The notes beneath the pieces were generated by a model. That model was not told the origin of the DNA and did not search any database. It saw only the letters and a list, made by a program, of their open reading frames with translations. Positions 32,822 through 44,200 of a stretch of DNA of 64,000 nucleotides are shown here, one piece after another (the stretch's first letter is position 1; the number at the start of each line of letters is the position of its first letter). Where the stretch lies: positions 8,370,001-8,434,000 of the forward strand of contig CM044880.1 of NCBI GenBank assembly GCA_024500155.1, in the 5' to 3' direction. The position numbers were made by a program, and so were the translations under genes. The stretch is from Chenopodium formosanum. Taxonomy: Eukaryota > Streptophyta > Magnoliopsida > Caryophyllales > Amaranthaceae.

Positions 32822-33720
32822 CGCAAGTGCTAAATGCAGTACAAAATAACCTAAATGCAGAAATTAATTAATGATAAGAAAATAATAAAAGACTGAAATA
32901 CCCTTTTCCAAAATGAAAAAATTGATTTGTCATTTCACCAGACTTTTATTTTTTACATTTCCCCTTTTGTGATTCATTTCATTCGCTATTTTTTTCCATT
33001 TCATTCACCATTTCAGTCGCCATTTTTTTTTGCTATTCATTTCATTTCATCATTTCCCTCAAAAAATTTCAATCTAAGTCATAGAGACGAAAAAGTCGTT
33101 CACAGCCGGCTATGATTTCCAAGGGGTACTATTTTACCCCGACTATGATTTTCAAGGGGCACTAAAGACCCCCGGAAATCATAGCCGGGGGGTGCTGGAG
33201 ACCCCCGGAAATCGTAGTCGGGGGGTGCTGGAGATCCCCGGAAATCGTAGCCGGGGGGTATTGTTGACCCCCGAAAATCATAGCCGGGGGGTACTGTTGA
33301 GCCCCGGCAACACAACCGGCACCGTGATACATGCCCATGAATAAAAAGTTCCGTTTAAGATGGAAATTTTATTTTGTTTGATTGTTCATCTATAACTTAG
33401 ATTTTTCGAAGAAAAAAAAAATTTACAGCACATAATTTTCATATCTCAAAAAAATCGTCGTAATGCACTTCATTATTATCCATGAATTTGTATAGCATTG
33501 AATATTTAATAGGATAAAAAGTTGAATACGTTAGAATATGGTTGTAAATTAAACGGTATGGATGTTTATATAGTTAGGAGTGTTAAGGATTTAATTTTAA
33601 TCCTTAAAAAAAAGTGTAAGGGATTAAATTAAAACAAGGGCAAATATGGAATATAATTTTTTTTAAAAAAATAATTTATTCTGCATTTAGGTAAAATTAT
33701 GCCTGCATTTAGCACTCCCC
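32822..33720. mobile_element. Mutator-like non-autonomous element with minisatellite
   Basis: TAATATAA flanks it at 32814-32821 and 33721-33728. The ends read AGTGCTAAATGCAG (from 32826) and the complement of CTGCATTTAGCACTCCCC, with a second CTAAATGCAGAA block inside each end, giving inverted repeats of about 40 bp. The copy D locus (37498-37520) shows the empty site. An 8- to 9-bp duplication with long inverted ends suggests a Mutator-like element, although hAT is not excluded. No transposase; the core holds a GGGGGGT-rich 33-bp minisatellite. Confidence 0.7.
33118..33311. repeat. 33-bp GC-rich minisatellite, about six units
   Basis: Units of the form ATAGCCGGGGGGTGCTGGAG with CCCCGGAAATC between repeat every 33 bp and grow more diverged toward 33118. 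Because 33 is a multiple of 3, all frames stay open: the minus strand reads repeated RGSPAPPGYDF-type 11-residue units from 33315 to 33100. I see no start context or partner exons, so it is listed as a repeat and not as a gene. Confidence 0.85.
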
Positions 33721-33796
33721 TAATATAATACTAGTATGAATTCTTCAATCTTCATTTACCATTTAGTATATGATTTTAATTTTTTAATACTGTTAT

Positions 33797-33840
33797 TTGA
33801 GCGCAGGAGGTCTCTCTACTTCTGTTCTATTAGGTGCATC
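33797..33840 (-). pseudogene. Fragment of the ASI1-like last exon at the duplication junction
   Basis: 44 bp match 38374-38417 with about two differences (GCAGGAGGTCTCTCTACTTC shared). In the ASI1-like gene this encodes part of the C-terminal repeat. Here it is cut off and joined directly to an FCP1-like fragment at 33841. Confidence 0.85.
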
Positions 33841-34160
33841 TCACGGATTCCCATGGTGCATATCGACAAATCGAACATAGTGCTAACTTGCTTAAGAAAC
33901 TCATGTACACCGGGCCTTAACTTCACAACAAACTCCTCACCACTCGAAAGCTTAAACTCGGAAATATCATCGCACATCATGGCTCTTAAGTTGACTTGAA
34001 CTTCTTTATCTTTCTTGCATGAATTAGGGTATGGTCCAAATCAAGAACTAAGTGAAGCTTCTTGCGGTTTAACAAGACTTTGCGTATTATCAATTTGAAT
34101 ATGTGTAACTTCATCAACATTGAGAGATAAGTTGGGATGGATGTATTGAAAGGGTAACAT
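33841..34160 (-). pseudogene. Truncated FCP1-like pseudogene (copy E, derived from A)
   Basis: This matches 15272-15620 of copy A on the same strand, covering residues about 33-146 in A coordinates: the FxxIHPNL region, the DLDHT region, and KLRPGVHEFL up to CTMG. Small deletions (about 16 bp after the ALM codons) and single-base changes break the frame. The C-terminal half with the VDD motif is absent because the duplication breakpoint cuts there, and the first 32 codons are missing at the other end. It cannot make an active enzyme. Confidence 0.88.
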
Positions 34161-34314
34161 AATGTTTGAAATATAATTTATATAATGTTTTAATGATTAT
34201 ATAGCTCATAATTGATATATTTTATCCAAAAATTTAATTATATTACTATATTTATGATATTAAATAGTATTATCAAAAAAGTTCTTGCAATGCAAGTAAA
34301 TTAACTAATAACTA

Positions 34315-34552
34315 TGGCCTTGTATTACATTGTTTAATTTTATTGTTTTCAATTATGTGTTTTTTTAAAAATAAAAAATAAAAAATAGGAAACAAGAAAA
34401 AGGTATTTTTAGTTTTTCGGTTGACAATTTTATAATTATCATGATTTTTATAAGTTTGACTAATTTTTAATCATTAAATGACATATATTATATGATTTTT
34501 TTTTTTAAAAAAATACAAAATACAAAAAACCACTACCATACCAAACAAAACC
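34315..34552. mobile_element. Tourist-like MITE, TTTGGCATTG family (copy 4)
   Basis: Left GGCCTTGTATTACATTG and right CCATACCAAACAAAACC with interior phrases shared with copy 2. Flanking CTA on both sides may be a mutated target duplication. In copy A's flank, AACTAATAACTAGATAAG is continuous (about 15839-15856), so this MITE and what follows (to about 35040) are insertions in the right unit. Confidence 0.65.
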
Positions 34553-34970
34553 TATTGTTTTCTTGTTCTATTTTTTAATATAATTTACTACCATCAAAAA
34601 ATAAGGAGTACATTGTTTCAAAAAAAAAAAAAAAAAAGGAGTATATATGATCCATTATCTAGCCCTAAAACCCTAACTAACTACTGAGCTATACCCAATT
34701 AATTCCCTAGATAAATAAAATTTGTTTATCTGGGGGTACAATCGTCTTTTAAAGTACCAGTTGAGGGGTACATATGTCTTTTCATGTACTTGTTGAGGGG
34801 TACATATGTAATTTCCTCACCAAACAGTAAAAGCAAGTTGCAAACAGTAGTTGGACAGCTCACCAAAAGTACTGAAATAATAACCACACTTTTCCAATAT
34901 ATTTACAAAAATGCCATCAGATTAACAAAAATTCGTTTATCAATAAACTTGTATTTGCCCCTAACTACTC

Positions 34971-35022
<52 letters not shown>

Positions 35023-35040
35023 TGTATAAACTACAAGAAA
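34553..35040 (+). mobile_element. Insertion with poly(A) tail, possible retroposon
   Basis: The segment is absent from the left duplication unit. It ends in a poly(A) run at 34974-35019. A phrase TTGAGGGGTACATATGT is repeated (34762-34778, 34792-34808). The upstream end and target-site duplication are not clear, so class is uncertain. Confidence 0.4.
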
Positions 35041-36260
35041 CTAGATAAGATCAAAAGAATAAATGCTTAATAATAAGGAATTATAAAATTTCTTTTTTAA
35101 AAAACTTTGAGTTTTTCAAGATTTTTCACATTCTTTTTAATACAAATATGTATTGCATTTAAATAATATTATGTCTTTTGGGGCTATATTTTATATAAGT
35201 AAAAATTTTGTAGGTTTTGTTAATCGTTATACTGTTTAGTTACTTTTTTTTTTCTATCTATTTTAACCTTTCTAATTTTTCAAAATTTTGTTTATATAAA
35301 ATAGAAAGAGGTGTATTCATTTAATTTAATAACTAATAATAGTCATTCAGAACTTACAATCATCCTATAAGAGATTTAAATTTTCAATTAAATACACCTA
35401 ATCTAAATTTCACGTGATGGAACCGACTAAACTTTACATGGAGGGATGGACTATAAACTGTTTGTGACTATTATTTATTTTTATTTTTTTTGACAAACCG
35501 ATTTGATTGTAAAATGATCAGCAAGATTAGCCCTACGATCTTAAGATTTTAATCCATTTTCACATCAGATTTTATATCAAATTTAATTATTTTTTTTTAA
35601 TTTTCAATTATGGTAAGACTCCATTAGATTTATCTTTTCAATCCAATTCAACCTATTGAAAAATAGTTCAAACCCTTGCTAGAGTACAAATTTGTAGGTG
35701 ATAGTTGCTAAATATCTTCCTCGTTTCATACTGTTCCTCAATTCCTATTTCGATCATTTTGTCTTACAAAAAGATTATTGCAAATAAGATTAACAATATG
35801 AAATCGAGAGAGTATCAATTATCAAGTGCAAATTTTGTCTTACAAAAAGTTTATTTTTTTTAAAAAAAAAAATGTTAAATTTTTACCTTTGTCATTATAT
35901 CAAATTCTTTGTAAAGATAAAATTTACCCCACATTAATTTTCAAAATGATATACTTTCTATTTTAGATATACATTTTTACAAATTATATCAAGAAATTGT
36001 TTATTTATTTATAAATTTATTTATCCATTTATACCTAGTAAAAACACGGTGCAACAAAATCGTGTAAGATCTTTTTTTGAAGGGAAAACCGTGTAAGATC
36101 TAAATTACAAGCTTAAGGACAGATTGGTTTGGTTTTAATAAAATTATAAAATTTAAGGCGGCATAGATGGATTAGGGATGAAAATATGGAAAGTATTTTA
36201 TAGATAGATTTTTGTTAATCAAAACATTAGCTTTAATTTCCTATTATATGTCATATGTAA
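35041..36260. repeat. Intergenic part of the right duplication unit
   Basis: 35041-35490 matches 15845-16250 upstream of copy A, including the phrase GATGGAACCGACTAAAC and ACATGGAGGGATGGACTATAA. 35655-35805 matches 19785-19985, 35850-35965 matches 20625-20745, and 36042-36240 matches 31110-31155 plus 31465-31560. The order is the same as on the left, with the left unit's transposons and copy B missing. No gene. Confidence 0.8.
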
Positions 36261-36404
36261 TCTATATATGTATTGGACTTTAGCTTTAAGTACCCCAAAC
36301 CTTTCCCGTCAAAAAAAAAAAGAAGTACCCAAAACCTAAAAATTTCTTTCTTTCATCTTCCCTAAAACAATTCTAAAGATTTCATCTTTCCAAAAAAAAT
36401 TACA

Positions 36405-37268
36405 ATGAATTCATCAGTAACAAATAGTGAGATTACTAGTATTCGAGACAATAATCTCCAATACTTGTTAAATTCGAAGAAACTCCATTTAATCCTTGAC
36501 TTGGACCACACCCTAATCCACTCTAGAATGATGAACAAACTCACGTCTATGGAGAAGGGATGTATTGACACGAGCACGAACTCGACTGAGGATGTTTATG
36601 AGATTTGCAATGGTAATTGTGTGGTGAAGTTAAGGCCGGGTGTACGTGAATTTATTAAGTTGGTTCGTTCGATGTTCGAGTTGTCGATATACACCATGGG
36701 AAGTCGATATTACGCACGACAAGTGCACGAGTTGCTCGTGTCTAAGGCCGGGTTTCCGAGTAATTGTTCGATTGTTGCGAGGGAGGATTGTGTAAAGGAG
36801 AGGCGAAAGGGGTTCGATAAAGTTGTGTTATCACATGAACAAGTTGTTGTAATAGTGGATGATACGGAGGAAATTTGGGAGGAATCTTGTAAGAGGAATC
36901 TTTTGAAAATTGGTAGGTATGATTACTTTCCAATTAAGGAAGTGTTTGATGATCAAGAAGTAGTGGACACGGAACTTGCGAGGGTTTTTCGGGTTTTGAT
37001 GTTGGTTCATACTTTGTTCTATGATGATAGTTTTGTGATCAACAATGGTTGGTCTCGAGAGTATGGTTCGAGGGACGTGAGGGACGTGCTCGAAGCGGTT
37101 TTGATTAGCTCGGTTTCGGGTTGTGGAGATGATAAAAGGGGTGATGCAGTGTGTGAAAAGAAGAGATCTCGAGATAGTAGTATGGCTTGTGTTCAGACAG
37201 AAGTGAAAAGAAGCAGGACAGTTGATATTGTGGTTGATTCTGTTCAATTGGCAAGTGTAGTACATTAA
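36405..37268 (+). CDS. FCP1-like CTD phosphatase-type HAD protein (copy D)
   Basis: A single-exon frame of 287 residues. The catalytic domain spans about 24-235: DLDHT at 32-36, KLRPGVREFIKL at 75-86, SIYTMGSRYYA at 94-104, REDCVKERRKG at 126-136 and VDDTEEIW at 151-158. All catalytic aspartates are present. No BRCT domain. The tail has KKRSR at 252-256 and EVKRSR at 266-271, possible nuclear localisation, and ends VDSVQLASVVH. It is the intact partner of copy C from the tandem duplication and the best candidate for a working member of the C/D pair. Expected to be a protein Ser/Thr phosphatase of the RNA polymerase II CTD type; actual substrate unknown. Confidence 0.88.
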   Translation: MNSSVTNSEITSIRDNNLQYLLNSKKLHLILDLDHTLIHSRMMNKLTSMEKGCIDTSTNSTEDVYEICNGNCVVKLRPGVREFIKLVRSMFELSIYTMGSRYYARQVHELLVSKAGFPSNCSIVAREDCVKERRKGFDKVVLSHEQVVVIVDDTEEIWEESCKRNLLKIGRYDYFPIKEVFDDQEVVDTELARVFRVLMLVHTLFYDDSFVINNGWSREYGSRDVRDVLEAVLISSVSGCGDDKRGDAVCEKKRSRDSSMACVQTEVKRSRTVDIVVDSVQLASVVH

Positions 37269-38276
37269 ATGTGGGTAATTAAGGGTTAATGTGTTGGTTA
37301 ATGTGTTAAGTATTGTGGATTGTTAAAATTGGTTGTTCTAATTGTTGTGTTAAGTCCTAGGTATTGGGAAGACCTTCGATGATCCAATTCCTAGGGTTTT
37401 TGTATTCGCGTGTTCATTAAATCAATGAGGATTTCTTATTTTTGATCTTAGAAAAATTGTACTCGGATTTATTTGCGCCCATATTGATTAGGGCTATTAT
37501 GATAATATAATACAAGTATGAATTCTTCAATGTTCATTTACCTATTAGTATATGATTTAAATTTTTTAGTACTGTTATTTTATGCTGGAAGTTTTAGATC
37601 TTTTTTGTTAAACCAAGTCTGTCACAGAACAAGAAAATAATCCGATTCCTGCATACATGCTTAATTTATAACAGATTAACAGGTCCATAAAGGCTTTATT
37701 CCCCTACATTTTCATAAATATATTTCTGTATAAATGACAGTAATCTTGTCAAAGATTTAGATGTAATGAATTATACAAACTTTTGAAGATCAAGAGTTGT
37801 TCATTGGACAATTCAAGTGCAAAATGGTCATTTAATAATTAAAGTATGACACTTAGATCATTACAGAAATTTTAAGGGAGAAGATCTATAATTACGATGT
37901 CAACCGAAAATTTTATAATTGTGAACTCAAGGAGGAAGTTAATTATCTACATTGCCTCAGAAATAGTAATAGACTAATAGTTCAAGTTTGTAGCCAAAAA
38001 AGATTTATACAGCTTTCTATGTTCTATTTGAGAAAGTATGCTTGGATCTAAGGGGGGCAACCCGCAAATTTTTCAAGTGGCGACTTCTTAAATATATCAC
38101 GCTCAACCCAAAAACATATCAAGCACACAGTTGCAGTTAGCATCCTTCTGTACACAAACTCTTCAATTGCCAAACCTACATAATTATTCAAAGGTAGAAC
38201 AAAGCACTTCAGTACATGTGACAGTAAATGTTTAACAAGAGAGAATTGTTTATTCATAGAAAGTTTACCATAAATA
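37269..38276. other. Spacer and 3'UTR of the convergent ASI1-like gene
   Basis: 37269-37580 is the downstream block shared with copy C. From about 37600 to 38276 I see no gene; this is probably partly the 3'UTR of the minus-strand gene ending at 38277. Confidence 0.5.
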
Positions 38277-41200
38277 TCACAACAAAGTCGGATGTGATGC
38301 ACTTTGAGGCCTCTCAACAGGAGATTCAGGTACAGATGTAACTTCTACTGCTGTTATGTTAGGTTCATCTGATTTGATCGCAGGAGGTCTCTCTACTTCT
38401 CTTCTATTAGGTGCATCAGACGATTCATGTGCAAAAGTTACCTCTACTGCCGTTCTATTAAGTTCATCTGTTCGATCCTTCATCATCTGGCTCTGACAGT
38501 CTGAAAACTCTTTTGCTTGTCCCTGTCTCAATGACAAAAATCACAACTTTGCCTTTTGAAAATAAATGAATGAGAAAACTTTGGACTCCTACACTCCTAT
38601 GTCCTATCACACTTCAGAACACATCCATGCAAGATTGCAATGTCACATATTACCAGGGAAACGGCAGGAGAGACAGCAGACCACTAAGGGCAAGAGTTTA
38701 TTGGTTAGTGACGTAAATAAAGGAGATGAAATTTATACCCAACCATTGGCCATGAACCAGGCATAAATTAAGAGCTATTCACCCTATACCCGCCCACCCT
38801 TCCCCATATACCCACCTTCTCAAACCTGTCACCCACCCAGTATAATCAAATTATAATCCTTCTGTTTACAAATCAAAATCATATATACTGTATTTTGAAT
38901 GTCCACAAATACTATACATGGCATATTCACCCCAATTTTATCAAGTGATGCGAGTCTTAACAGAAAAAAAAAAAAGTTTATCTTTCTTTTACACACACCA
39001 TCAATTTAATAATTTTCTTTTACACTATCTATATAAAACCTTACCCCCTCCATGTTTAAATTTTAAATCTTTGTGTCAAAAAACCTTAGGAGACTTTTAT
39101 TTGTGGATAGAGTGAGTAGTCAGTGGAACTACTCAATATATTCAATTACCCCAAAAGAAAATACTGCACAAACTTTATATTCTCTTTTCTATCTCTCTTT
39201 TTTTTTTCTTTTTTTTTTTTTTTTAAATAATCATAATTATCTTACAGCCTGATTTTGCTTTTAACGTTGGTATTGTTAGCTCCAATGTGGGAACACTTAA
39301 CTCATGAAGACGTTGTGCTCGGGCTCTCTTGGGGGAGTTCCTTCTCTCCTCCACCCCCACACTTTGAATCACACTATAATAATGTTTAAGAGTGTGTGAA
39401 GTAGGTGACTGAAGTTGATATGATTGGTACTGACTATATTACACAGACTCAACAAGTATAGGACACGACTTGTCAGAAACAGCAATAATATGAGAAATAT
39501 GCACAAAACCAGTCCAAAATGAAAATCTTACTGCCATACCAAATCACCCATTTCTGAGTGCCAAGTACCCGACACTGCTCTACTGAGACTTGTAATGAAA
39601 TGAAGAGTTGGAATAACAAGGTATTTGTGACAGATAGTGCAAAGGGGTACAGCTAGCTAAATAATTTTCCTATGGCCAAATGGATGGTGGGAGTGGTATG
39701 GTTTATGTCAAAGACCAATTCAACCAAAAGCTTAAGCCGGTGGTTGAGGCCCAAGAATATGTTTTATACTCTATCAGTTTAAACATGCATTAGCCAACAT
39801 GGGTATACGGAAACCTTCCAACACACGTCCACACCAGCTACACCACACTGACATTTAAAAGATAGTGGAAAAAGTGGCACCTTGAATAAAGCTTCCCACC
39901 AGAGATCTGATCTTTTTTGAAGCATGCGCCATTGCATTGCCATCTCGTGTTCAATTGTATTTGCCTGTGCACAGTGGGAAGCAAACACGGCCTTTCTCTA
40001 CAAGGACCAAAAAAAATATAAAGAGCCATTCACATACTAAGAGCAAATAAAAGGTATGATGTATGTAGAATTAGAATGGTAGATAAGAATACCTTGTTAT
40101 TGTTAAATTTGTGCTTCAGTTTATCCATGATGAGATGGCCAGGAAAATTCCGAGTCATATATGGTTCATTAAGAGTGGCTTTGCAAGCAACGAGAGGCCT
40201 GGAATAAGAAAAGTTAGAAATTTAAAATAAATAAATAAATAAAAAGAAGCAAGATATAACATTATAACTAGTTAACTACAAAGTGAGTCCTATACAGTAG
40301 GCCCAATCTGCTATGTGGCATGGTAAATCCTAGACCAGAGTTGTTTGTCTGAAGTGTCTTGATATCCATAATGGGAGTACCACTTCACAGTCAGCATGTG
40401 GGAGGTCGAATTCAGATTACTTAACGCCTATTCCAGTTGGCCTCAGCATTGAGTTACCTCTACTGAAGAGGTTATCCAAAAGGGGGCACCTAATGAAGCT
40501 AGTGAAGAGTAAGAAATTGTAAGGAATACATAAACTCAAATGAAGTCGATCCTTGATAAAATCTAAGGTGTGGTTAGGGCTCAGATTTTCATCTATCCAA
40601 GAACAAGGGATTTCTTAGAGAATAACCTCTCTTGCGAAGAGATCTTAGGAGTTCGTGTGCTAAAGGAAAATTTTGATCTAGCAGAACCCAAGTGTTGGTT
40701 TCAGAACCAAAGAAGGCAGGGTTCGTTTATGATTATTCCAAAGAAAGTTTACCTAGTTTCTCAAGGAAAACATTTTACCTATCACCACTCAAAGCTGGGG
40801 TCATTTGTGATGATTCAAGTAGTAGACACTATAAGGAAGTTGCCAAGGAAGATCGTATGAGGCGGGAAGAGAGTATATCACATTCAAATACTTCAAATAT
40901 CAGCGTGTTAGGCAATCAGGATCATGGAAGTCAGAATCATTTGAAAGGTTGCAGGCTCATGGAAGAACAAACTCTAACGGAGGAGCATTTGCCTATGGGT
41001 TCTTCAGAGAAATGCATGGACTCAGATGCAGGTTCAGCTTCTGGTTTGGATTGTATCAAGTGTGAATCAGTTAGTGTCTTGGAGATAGGTTCGAGGAAAG
41101 CCATGAGAAAAGTGGTTATCATCCAATCATTTCAAATCCAAAGTTTGAACCTTGAAGTTCATCCACCTCTACTAAGATGACCAACCTGTAGTTCCCTGTG

Positions 41201-44200
41201 CAAGAGTGGGAACTATTGCTCATAATCAGATTATAAGACCCAGAAGGAGATGGTCTGCATGGAGATAGGATGCAGATTTTACCCGTTTTGAACTTTGCTT
41301 TTGGTTGTAGGTTTTATTCTGGCATGAAGAGGAAAATGTTAGCTCCCCCATCTTTGTTGTTGGATTGCACCAAATACCCTAGGTAAAGGATTTGTTCTAG
41401 TAATAACTATTTTAGTCAGTAGTGTCAAGTCAATTGCTAGTCATGTCTCAAATTTTTGTTCTGCAGATCGAAGTGTCAATTCAAATGTTTGTTTAACCTA
41501 TAAATGGCCAGGGGTGTCAGTGGGGCAGGTCAAATAGGAGACCCGCCTCATCCTGGGCGGGGATGGGTCACGGTTTGGCATTTGGTGAGGCGGGGATGGG
41601 ATTATTATACCCACTATGATGACTTATGTGTGTTTTTCTTTTCTTTTTTTTTTTCCCGTTGTCAAAAAGGAGAGGAGGGAGGGGGGGGGGGGGGAGGGAC
41701 ATGTAAAGATACCTTCCTTCCCCAACTACAAGACACCTATCTTTTAACAAACACATGACGAGATCTGCATCGTCCTTCGATTCAAATATAACCAATGCAT
41801 GCCCTGCAAGTACAAACCATAGCTTCAGATATTGTTTACAAATTTCATGCTAAAAAACAAGGATTTCAAATCAGGAACGTACCATATATATCGAAAGAAT
41901 GTCTGCGTGGCATGATCTTTGCATGAGCCTTAACCTTAAAAGCCTTTGAAATCATTTCCTAAGCAATCAAAGAAGTGAGTGACATCAAGATCATAATTAT
42001 TGAGCAACAACTATGGCTACTAAACATGCATTAGGATAACAACTAATATATACACTCTTTGTAGCATTTTAACTGAATATGTGCCCTTTTTAACGTCTGA
42101 TTCCTTGCTAGGCGTAAGGCCCCGTGGGGTTTAGTCCAAAGAACCTCTTTCCTAATGTTAGAGGTGATATAATCATACACCTATATATCATGAAACAAGG
42201 AAGCAGATAACGGACCAACAAACTACCATATGTTCTCTCTAATTAGGTTTACTACTTAAATAGTATGAAAATGTGTGGCACACTTTGAAAGGAAAGGGGA
42301 TGAGAGCTGAAAAGACAAAGAACCATCATACCACATAAGTACAAGAGAAAATGAAGATCTTAGTCCCACCATTCAACAAAAGATAAAAGCCTTGAGAAAT
42401 TTAAACAGACCAAAAGAACTTTAGGGGCGTTTGGCTTAACAAAGGGGAAAGGGAATGAGCTTAAGAAAGGGAAAGGAGGAGAATAGAAACAAAAACACTT
42501 AGATAAGTTAGATTTAGATAGTTAAGATTGGGAATCATCCAACATCCATTTCCCTTCCCTTCAAAAACTACCACTGCCACCTTAAATCAGAAAACAACCA
42601 CCATTGCCCCATTACTTCCTCCACTACCCCCGAAGTCACTGCCCCTGCCCCTCCTTACTTTTCTCTCTCTCCCTCTCTTTTGAATTAAGCTTCTAGATCT
42701 AGTTTCTTAGTGGTATTTTTTCAGATGGTTGGGTAATTTTCCTATTGTATAGGGTGGTTTCATGGTGGATGAAGTAATTTTTTCACAATGGTGGAGCTAA
42801 TTTCAGGTTGGGAAAGCGCTAGTTTCAGGGTTGGTGTTGTGGGTTTCAGGAGAGGAGATTAAGGTGGCTTTCCAGTGCTGTGTGCCCTCACAGGCATGTA
42901 GATTACCATATCAAAGAGACATACATAATCCCATTACCAATTTCTCTCTTTTTTCAAAAGCATCTACTCACACAATGAAGGAGAGAGAGAGGGGATTTGG
43001 ATGCCTTAAGTGATACCAATACAGATGCAAGAACATAGATACTACATTACCCCTTTGAATCTCAACAAGTTTCTATTATTACTGACATTCTTTGTTAATG
43101 ACAGTTTCATAACCTCTAGCCAACTATATAGAATTACATGCATACTAAATAAGACTCCATCACTTTGACTATTGATGATTTGAATATTATTCAAGCTATT
43201 AGTTTATGACATTGATATTAAGTAAATATGAAGACTAGGAGATAGACACTAACAGGTTGACAAAATCTAATCATCCACACAACTCACCCACCCACCCCAC
43301 CCCCCCCCCCCCCCCCAAAAAAAAATAAATAAATAAATAAAAAAAAAAATCTAGACTTGGTGAGCAGAAAATCATAATTTAAGCTCCAATTATTAAGAAT
43401 CAAAAGGAAGTATGAAAGGAAAAACAAGACAAATAGAGGACATGGCCTTCCTATGGTATGAGTAGTAAAAACCCAAACACCAAAGAAGAGACACAGACAG
43501 CAGTCACTTACTACCATTTTACTTACTATCTTTACGCAAGGGGAAAAAAGGTGCTCTAGCATGAGAAACTTTTGATTGATTACAATAGTAGTTGAGTGGA
43601 ATAAATAAGCAGATATAATAAGCAATCGTGCATATGAAAAGAACAAGAATCAACATTGCAAGGAAAAAACACAGGTAATAATTAAATTATACTGTATTCA
43701 GTACCTGTACGTCTAATGCAGTATGAGACAGATCCAAGTTATACAAGTGGATGACAGTTCCTTGCTCATGAGCCTCCTTTAGTTTATCTTCCCACGACTG
43801 GAATCATATAGCAAAAGAAATACTCATAAATGCATCATTTTTGTGAGTCAGATGTTTTATAATAGTTGACCAGATAACTTTTCCCGTCCCTCAGACCCAC
43901 AAGCTATCAAGAGAACTAAAGCAAAAGGATTACTACAAAATGATGGCCAATTCAATTAGAAACAACTGAAAGTGGGTAACACAATAACGGCACAAAAATT
44001 ATCACAACCAACATCAACAGAGACATTGACAAAAAAATATAAAAGGAACATAACAGCCTATTCTCAATCTCACAAATCTATAAGATTTACTGCATTATCG
44101 CATAATTCTACAGAACCCTTAGCATCCAGATTTTAGAAAGTAAGCATGATCAATAACGTTATGTAGCAGAACTTACCAACGCGAAGAACCATCTTCGGGT

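Noticed and set aside
33100..33315. RGSPAPPGYDF repeat protein gene
   Set aside because: The frame follows from a 33-bp minisatellite in a transposon, with no start context, splice partners or flanking coding sequence.
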